Origin: Scatosoma sp045128175
GTDB lineage: Bacteria > Bacillota > Clostridia > Christensenellales > Borkfalkiaceae
Direction: 5' to 3'
Assembly (NCBI GenBank): GCA_045128175.1
Contig: JBGVRF010000045.1
Span: 5,216 to 69,215, forward strand
DNA length: 64,000 bases
Shown: in pieces, positions 58,927 through 64,000 of the stretch
Numbering within the stretch: position 1 is the first letter of the stretch
How the letters are laid out: each line of letters begins with the position of its first letter
Notes under the pieces: generated by a model
Databases searched by the model: none
What the model saw: the letters and a program-made list of their open reading frames with translations, nothing else
Told to the model about the DNA's origin: nothing
Made by a program: the position numbers and the translations under genes

Positions 58927-60198
58927 ATGTCAATGACAATGACGCAAAAAATCCTCGCGGCGCACGCGGGATTGGAGAAAGTGGAGGCGGGGCAGCTGAT
59001 CTTGGTCGATCTGGACAGAGTGCTCGGCAACGATATCACTTCGCCCGTAGCGATCAAAGAATTTGAAAAGATCGGTGCGACGACGGTATATGATAAGGAG
59101 AAGGTAACGATGGTCATGGACCATTTCGCGCCGAACAAGGACATCAAGGCGGCGACGCAGTGTAAGATGTGCCGCGATTTTTGCGAGAAACATGACGTAA
59201 CGCATTTTTACGACGTGGGCAGAATGGGCATCGAACACGCGTTGTTGCCCGAAAAAGGTTTGGTCGCACCCGGCGACGTTGTGATCGGCGCGGATTCTCA
59301 TACCTGCACGTACGGCGCTCTGGGTGCGTTTTCGACGGGCGTGGGCTCGACGGACATGGCGTGCGGTATGGCAACGGGCAAGGCGTGGTTCAAGGTGCCT
59401 TCCGCGATCAAATTCGTACTCAAGGGCAAGCTGAATAAATACGTGTCCGGCAAGGACGTTATTTTGCATATCATCGGTATGATCGGCGTGGACGGCGCGT
59501 TGTATAGATCGATGGAATTTGTGGGTGAGGGCGTAAGCGCGCTGACCGTTTACGATCGGTTGACCATTTCCAATATGGCGATCGAGGCGGGCGCGAAGAA
59601 CGGCATTTTCGAGGTGGATGAACAGACGGAAGCGTACGTAAAGGCGCGTTCGGACAGAAAATTCAAGACGTATAAAGCGGATGAGGACGCTGTGTACGAC
59701 GCTACGTACGAAATCGATCTTTCCGAGATCAAATCGACAGTCGCATTCCCGCACCTACCCGAAAACACGAAAACGTTTGACGAGATCGGCGACGTGCCCA
59801 TCGATCAGGTGGTGATCGGGTCGTGTACCAACGGGCAGTATAAAGACATCGCGGAGGCGGCGGAGATTCTGAAAGGCAGAAAGGTGGCAAAGCGTGTTCG
59901 CGCAATCGTTATCCCTGCAACACAGGACGTTTATATGCAAGCGGTGGAAAACGGGCTGGTGAAGATCTTTATCGAAGCGGGCTGTGTGGTGTCCACGCCC
60001 ACCTGCGGGCCTTGTCTGGGCGGGTATATGGGTATCCTTGCTGCGGGCGAACGGGCGGTTGCGACGACCAATCGGAATTTTGTCGGTCGTATGGGACACG
60101 TGGATTCGGAAGTGTACCTCGCATCTCCTGCGGTGGCGGCGGCGAGCGCGGTGCTGGGCAAGATCGCGGATCCGCAGAGCCTTCCTGCGGTGTTTTAA
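58927..60198 (+). CDS. leuC: 3-isopropylmalate dehydratase large subunit
   Basis: Aconitase-family enzyme of leucine synthesis. The 423-residue length is that of the HacA/archaeal-type group rather than the 466-residue proteobacterial form. Cluster cysteines: VVIGSCTNGQ and CVVSTPTCGPCLGGYMG; substrate segments GADSHTCTYGALGAFSTGVGSTD and ATTNRNFVGRMG. ATG 58927 follows AAAGGAGAG. Works with LeuD encoded next. Confidence 0.96.
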   Translation: MSMTMTQKILAAHAGLEKVEAGQLILVDLDRVLGNDITSPVAIKEFEKIGATTVYDKEKVTMVMDHFAPNKDIKAATQCKMCRDFCEKHDVTHFYDVGRMGIEHALLPEKGLVAPGDVVIGADSHTCTYGALGAFSTGVGSTDMACGMATGKAWFKVPSAIKFVLKGKLNKYVSGKDVILHIIGMIGVDGALYRSMEFVGEGVSALTVYDRLTISNMAIEAGAKNGIFEVDEQTEAYVKARSDRKFKTYKADEDAVYDATYEIDLSEIKSTVAFPHLPENTKTFDEIGDVPIDQVVIGSCTNGQYKDIAEAAEILKGRKVAKRVRAIVIPATQDVYMQAVENGLVKIFIEAGCVVSTPTCGPCLGGYMGILAAGERAVATTNRNFVGRMGHVDSEVYLASPAVAAASAVLGKIADPQSLPAVF

Positions 60199-60221
60199 GT
60201 CGAATACTTGAGGTGTTTATT

Positions 60222-60716
60222 ATGAAATTTACAGGCAAATCGATCAAATACGGCGATAACGTCGATACGGACGTGATCATTCCCGCACGATATCTTAATA
60301 CCAGCGACGAAAAGGAGTTGGCTTCTCATTGCATGGAAGATATCGATAAAGAGTTTAAAAACAAAGCGGAAAAAGGGGATATCATGGTTGCGGGGTATAA
60401 CTTCGGTTGCGGCTCCTCGCGTGAGCACGCGCCGATCGCGATCAAGGCAAGCGGCATATCCCTTGTCATTGCGCGGAGCTTTGCGCGTATTTTCTATCGC
60501 AACTCCATCAACATCGGTCTGGCGATCGTCGAATGTCCCGAGGCGGTGGACGGCATTGCCGACGGTGACAGAGTGGAGGCTGATCTCGATAACGGTGTGA
60601 TCTACAACAGGACCACAGGCGCAAGTTTTAAGACGCAGCCTTTTCCCGAATTTATTCAGAAGATCATCGCCAACGGCGGTTTGGTAAGATCTATCCAAAA
60701 CGGTGACGTGCGCTAA
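60222..60716 (+). CDS. leuD: 3-isopropylmalate dehydratase small subunit
   Basis: A 164-residue swivel domain subunit matching the short type that pairs with the 420-residue LeuC. Motifs: GDNVDTDVIIPARYL, YNFGCGSSREHAPIAIKASG and IARSFARIFYRNSINIGL. ATG 60222 follows TGAGGTG, 23 bases after leuC. A long hairpin-array repeat follows. Confidence 0.96.
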   Translation: MKFTGKSIKYGDNVDTDVIIPARYLNTSDEKELASHCMEDIDKEFKNKAEKGDIMVAGYNFGCGSSREHAPIAIKASGISLVIARSFARIFYRNSINIGLAIVECPEAVDGIADGDRVEADLDNGVIYNRTTGASFKTQPFPEFIQKIIANGGLVRSIQNGDVR

Positions 60717-61095
60717 CCGGCGTACCGCCAGCGTTCCGCTGGACCATGTTGGAAGTCAAAGAACTCAGTTCCTTGCGGGTGTGGGCAGAGCCCACGAAAA
60801 TAAGTCCCAAAAAAGCAAGGCTTTGCCTTGCGTTTATCACGGCAAAGCCGTCATTCGCTTCGCGAAGTTTAGCGCAAGCGGAGCTTGCTTATAAAAGTCC
60901 GAAAATAATATGGAGCTCTGCTCCATACCTCGTTAAGGGCTCCTTGCCCTTAAAACCTCGCAAGAGGCATTGCCTCCTGACTCTAGTTTGGAAATCAAAG
61001 AACTCAGTTCCTTGCGGGTGTGGGCAGAGCCCACGAAAATAAGCCTCAAAAAGCAAGGCTTTGCCTTGCGCCGGAATATTCATTACGTAAAAAAC
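60717..61095 (+). repeat. hairpin-array interspersed repeat with internal duplication (leuD-leuB gap)
   Basis: The 391-base gap has no gene. Units in order: CCAGCGTTCCGCTGG, AGAACTCAGTTC(CTT), GTGGGCAGAGCCCAC, GCAAGGCTTTGCCTTGC, ACGGCAAAGCCGT, TTCGCTTCGCGAA, AAGCGGAGCTT, ATGGAGCTCTGCTCCAT, TTAAGGGCTCCTTGCCCTTAA and AGAGGCATTGCCTC. Then the sequence from the GAAATCAAAGAACTC unit through GTGGGCAGAGCCCAC and GCAAGGCTTTGCCTTGC appears again at 60990-61072. Confidence 0.82.
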
Positions 61096-61107
61096 AGGAA
61101 ATCATAT

Positions 61108-62178
61108 ATGAAAACTTATAAAATCGGTTTATTGAAAGGGGACGGGATCGGTCCCGAGATCGTAGACAGCGCAGTGCGCGTGCTGGAGGCGGTCGGAAAA
61201 AAACGTGATATCGGATTCGAATTCACTCCCTATCTCATTGGCGGTGCGGCGATCGACGCTTGTGGCGAGCCTCTGCCCAAAGTGACCGTCGAGGGCTGTC
61301 TGGCTTCGGATAGCGTCTTGCTCGGCGCTGTCGGCGGTCCGAAATGGGACGGCTTGGGCTGTAATGCTCGTCCCGAAAAAGCATTGCTCGGTATCCGCGC
61401 GGCGATGGGGCTATTCACTAACCTTCGTCCTGCAAAGCTGTATCCCGCACTTAAAGGGGAATGTCCCTTGCGTGAGGATATCGTGGCGAACGGATTCGAT
61501 ATCATGATTGTACGTGAACTGACAGGCGGGATTTATTTCGGTGAACGCGGCTATCGCGAGGGCAAATACGGCGAAGAAGCATACGATACCGAGGCGTACA
61601 GCCGCATGGAGATTGAGCGCATCGCGCGCGTGGCGTTTGAAACAGCGAGAAAGCGCCGTAAAAAGCTGACCAGCATCGACAAGGCGAACGTACTGGAAAC
61701 TTCGCGGCTTTGGCGGAAGATCGTACACGAGATCGCGACGGAATATCCCGACGTGGAACTTTCGGATATGCTGGTGGATAACGCGGCGATGCAGTTGGTG
61801 CGCAACCCTTCGCAATTCGACGTCATCGTGACCAGCAATATGTTCGGGGATATCCTCTCCGACGAAGCGTCGCAGATCACCGGCTCGATCGGTATGTTGC
61901 CCTCTGCTTCCCTGAACGAGGGAACGCGTGGCTTGTACGAGCCCATCCACGGTAGCGCGCCCGATATCGCGGGACAAAACAAAGCCAACCCGATCGCGAC
62001 TATCCTTTCGGCTGCGATGATGCTGTTGTACGCCTTTGATGAAAGCGCGGCGGCAGACGATATCGTGATCGCCGTGGATAAAGTGCTGGAAGAGGGCTTC
62101 CGCACGGCGGATCTTGCACGCGGCGGCGAGGCGTTGTCTACCACCGAAATGACGGATAAAATTATCGAACGCCTTTAA
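61108..62178 (+). CDS. leuB: 3-isopropylmalate dehydrogenase
   Basis: NAD-dependent oxidative decarboxylase of leucine synthesis. The 356-residue protein has LLKGDGIGPEIVDSAVRVL, FTNLRPAKLYP, VRELTGGIYFGERG, DKANVLETSRLWR, VTSNMFGDILSDEASQITGSIGMLPSA and GLYEPIHGSAPDIAGQNKANP. ATG 61108 follows ACAGGAAA; the reading frame is open further left only through the repeat. Confidence 0.97.
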   Translation: MKTYKIGLLKGDGIGPEIVDSAVRVLEAVGKKRDIGFEFTPYLIGGAAIDACGEPLPKVTVEGCLASDSVLLGAVGGPKWDGLGCNARPEKALLGIRAAMGLFTNLRPAKLYPALKGECPLREDIVANGFDIMIVRELTGGIYFGERGYREGKYGEEAYDTEAYSRMEIERIARVAFETARKRRKKLTSIDKANVLETSRLWRKIVHEIATEYPDVELSDMLVDNAAMQLVRNPSQFDVIVTSNMFGDILSDEASQITGSIGMLPSASLNEGTRGLYEPIHGSAPDIAGQNKANPIATILSAAMMLLYAFDESAAADDIVIAVDKVLEEGFRTADLARGGEALSTTEMTDKIIERL

Positions 62179-62201
62179 AAACGGGCGGAAGAGTGAAACA
62201 T

Positions 62202-63392
62202 ATGACTGAAAATAAATTGCAAGCAATTTATAACGAACTCTGCTTGACGAGCGTCTTTATCGAGGTTTTGAAAAAGCCTCTGATACAGGCGTTCGCAGGC
62301 TATTGCGAGCTTTCGGCGACGGAGAAAACCGCAAAGCGGAAGGCGTATGCGACGTTCGTTTCGGAGATATATCGGCACGGTGAGTCGCTTACCGCATTGA
62401 CGCAAAAATATCTGTTCGAAGATGAAAACGTGTATATCAAAGCGTTGGCGGCGAAAGAACAGGTACCGTCGGTCGTGGAAGCTTCCGCTTTACGCGAGCT
62501 AGCGGCATTTTCTCGTTTCGGTGCGTTGACGACGGCGAATTTTGCCTTCGATCTAGGCGTAAGCGCGGAGGAGATTCCTGGGTTTTCGTCCGTGAACGCA
62601 GACATGGGTACCCTCTATCTTGAAAGAGCGCGGAATATCGACAAGTACGGTTATGGCATTTTTTCTGCGAATAGAATGTTCCGTCTTTCCGATTCAAAGG
62701 AGATCGAACCGATCGTCAGTGCGGACAAAACGGAGATTTCGCAGTTTGTCGGCTATGAGGCGGAGCGAAACAAAGTGGTGGAGAATACCCGCGCGTTTAT
62801 CGAAGGTAGGCCCGCCGCAAACGTACTTTTGTGCGGAGACGCGGGGGCGGGAAAATCCTCTACGGTCAAAGCCGTGGCGAATTTCTTTTTTGAAAAGGGA
62901 GTTCGTTTGATTGAGTTGCGCAAAGATCAGCTCTGCTTTCTGCCCTACGTTATGGGAAAGATCAGCGGTAATCCGCTTAAATTTATTATTTTTATCGACG
63001 ATCTGTCTTTTAACCAGAACGACGATAATTTCAGTATGCTGAAAGCGGCGCTGGAAGGCTCTGCAAGCGCGAAAGCGGAAAATGCCGTCATTTACGCGAC
63101 GAGCAACCGCCGCCACATTGTCAAGGAGAGCTTTGCCGATCGTGACGGCGACGACGTACACGTAAACGATACGTTGCAAGAAACGCTTTCCTTGTCCGAA
63201 CGGTTCGGTCTGGTAGTACTGTTTTCCAAGCCGGATAAAAAATTGTATTTGCGGATCGTATGCGAGTTGGCGCGTCGCCTGGGAGTAACGATGGAGGCGT
63301 CGCAACTGGAATTGCAAGCGGAAGCGTTTGCGTTGAAAAAAGGCAGTCGTTCGGCACGTTGCGCTGAGCAGTTTATTAAAAGCTTGCTATAA
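62202..63392 (+). CDS. AAA+ ATPase of the DUF815 type
   Basis: A 396-residue protein, 23 bases after leuB. ATG 62202 is preferred over GTG 62193 on spacing from GGGCGGAAG. An N-terminal helical region of about 150 residues precedes the ATPase: Walker A LCGDAGAGKSSTVKA, Walker B FIIFIDDLSFNQNDD, ATSNRRHIVKESF (sensor 1 region), and a late helical lid. The set fits DUF815/AAA_33-type ATPases whose role is unknown. It stands inside the branched-chain amino-acid operon without obvious pathway function. Confidence 0.85.
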   Translation: MTENKLQAIYNELCLTSVFIEVLKKPLIQAFAGYCELSATEKTAKRKAYATFVSEIYRHGESLTALTQKYLFEDENVYIKALAAKEQVPSVVEASALRELAAFSRFGALTTANFAFDLGVSAEEIPGFSSVNADMGTLYLERARNIDKYGYGIFSANRMFRLSDSKEIEPIVSADKTEISQFVGYEAERNKVVENTRAFIEGRPAANVLLCGDAGAGKSSTVKAVANFFFEKGVRLIELRKDQLCFLPYVMGKISGNPLKFIIFIDDLSFNQNDDNFSMLKAALEGSASAKAENAVIYATSNRRHIVKESFADRDGDDVHVNDTLQETLSLSERFGLVVLFSKPDKKLYLRIVCELARRLGVTMEASQLELQAEAFALKKGSRSARCAEQFIKSLL

Positions 63393-63400
63393 AATGGGTG

Positions 63401-63425
63401 TACCAGGTATGCGTTGACGTATAAA
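63401..63425 (+). repeat. GGTATGCGTTTACG-type short repeat, copy 6
   Basis: TACCAGGTATGCGTTGACGTATAAA, directly after the ATPase gene and about 75 bases before ilvA. Confidence 0.6.
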
Positions 63426-63497
63426 TCAAAAAGCGAATTTCAAATAAAGGCAAAAATCGAACAAAAGATAAATATTTATAATAAGGAAGGATAAATT

Positions 63498-64000
63498 ATG
63501 CTTACAATCGACAATGTGTACAGAGCCAGTCATGCGTTGAAAACCGTGGTCCGTAAGACGGACGTTATTTACGCGCCCAAGCTCTGTCCCGGTGCGGATC
63601 TGTATCTTAAGACGGAAAATCTGCAGGTCACCGGCTCGTTTAAGGTTCGTGGCGCGTATTATAAGATGACGCGGCTTTCGGACGAGGAAAAGAGCCGTGG
63701 CGTCATCGCGTGTTCGGCCGGTAACCACGCGCAGGGCGTGGCGCTTGCAGCGCAGAAAAACGGGATCAAATCGGTCATCTGTTTGCCCGACGGCGCACCT
63801 ATCTCAAAAGTCGAAGCGACGAAGAGCTACGGCGCGGAGGTATGTTTGGTGGAAGGCGTGTACGACGATGCGTATCAGAAGGCGTTGCAGCTTCGCGATG
63901 AGAAAGGGTATACGTTTATTCATCCCTTTGACGATGAGGACGTGATCGCGGGGCAAGCGACCATCGCGTTGGAGATCGTAGATCAGTTGCCCTACATAGA
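63498..64000 (+). CDS. ilvA: threonine ammonia-lyase (biosynthetic threonine dehydratase), 5' part
   Basis: First 167 residues of a PLP enzyme that makes 2-oxobutanoate for isoleucine; the gene runs off the window. The PLP Lys lies in TGSFKVRGAYYKM, followed by CSAGNHAQGVALAA (phosphate and substrate loop), KVEATKSYGAEV and DEDVIAGQATIALEI. SD ATAAGGAAGGA precedes ATG 63498. The C-terminal ACT-type regulatory part cannot be seen, so biosynthetic versus catabolic type rests on the operon context. Confidence 0.93.
   Translation, partial: MLTIDNVYRASHALKTVVRKTDVIYAPKLCPGADLYLKTENLQVTGSFKVRGAYYKMTRLSDEEKSRGVIACSAGNHAQGVALAAQKNGIKSVICLPDGAPISKVEATKSYGAEVCLVEGVYDDAYQKALQLRDEKGYTFIHPFDDEDVIAGQATIALEIVDQLPYI

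Noticed and set aside
60970..61107. N-terminal extension of leuB (46 codons)
   Set aside because: The extra residues translate the hairpin-array repeat; the SD and conserved N-terminus fit ATG 61108.

Overview
The window is a gene-dense chromosomal segment of an uncultured-looking, low-to-mid GC member of the class Clostridia (Firmicutes). The evidence is the SCIFF precursor and maturase pair next to yajC/secDF, an anaerobic HemZ, a leu T-box, a glycine riboswitch ahead of an AgcS symporter, and Gram-positive type TTGACA-17-TATAAT promoters with strong GGAGG Shine-Dalgarno sites. No tRNA, rRNA, CRISPR array, intact transposon or phage was seen. The two ends cut through mutY and ilvA.

Layout. 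1-6213 (+): mutY (3' end), a coupled HNH protein, a zinc-ribbon protein, a flavodoxin-fold reductase, a LOG-like protein, then an overlapping response regulator / short-loop histidine kinase / membrane protein / small membrane protein cluster. 6297-11199 (-): dnaN, rpmH, rnpA, yidD, yidC, jag. This is the usual origin-proximal translation and insertion cluster, but dnaN lies upstream of rpmH in the same direction and dnaA is not in the window. 11330-11950 holds the decayed remains of a beta-helix surface protein. 12005-13019 has small hypothetical genes. 13357-16148 (-) is an amino-acid ABC importer. 16278-19988 (+) has tgt and an ABC exporter. 20133-25807 carries yajC, a TIGR04086-type membrane protein, scfA, scfB, secD and secF. 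25988-35596 carries recJ, relA/spoT, a metallo-hydrolase, hemZ, rpsO and pnp. 35716-47899 is mixed: a tiny XRE regulator, a Cys-tailed membrane protein, a glycosyltransferase, a lipoprotein, metG-tatD-radical SAM, rsmA and galM. 48026-50113 is the glycine riboswitch and agcS. 50151-64000 is a nearly complete branched-chain amino-acid pathway: ilvE, then a T-box leader and leuA-ilvB-ilvN-ilvC-ilvD-leuC-leuD-leuB, an AAA ATPase gene, and ilvA.

How it fits together. IlvA, IlvBN, IlvC, IlvD and IlvE make isoleucine and valine; LeuA, LeuCD and LeuB extend 2-ketoisovalerate to the leucine precursor. A tRNA-sensing T-box with a likely CTC (Leu) specifier controls the run from leuA. The Sec cluster (YajC, SecD, SecF) surrounds the SCIFF peptide system, in which a separately promoted and terminated 50-residue, six-cysteine precursor is followed by its radical SAM maturase.

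The most unusual material is between and at the edges of genes. It includes an interspersed family of arrays of short perfect hairpins at five places, a second short repeat centred on GGTATGCGTTTACG at six places (three of them inside the ilv/leu operon), a terminator whose 3' arm is the Shine-Dalgarno site of the next gene, and low-complexity or inserted segments on core proteins (RGG-like tail on Jag, about 200-residue loop in YidC, coiled-coil insert in a GlnQ-type ATPase, Q/N-rich tail on a TatD-associated radical SAM enzyme). All assignments are by reading the sequence; no database search was run.
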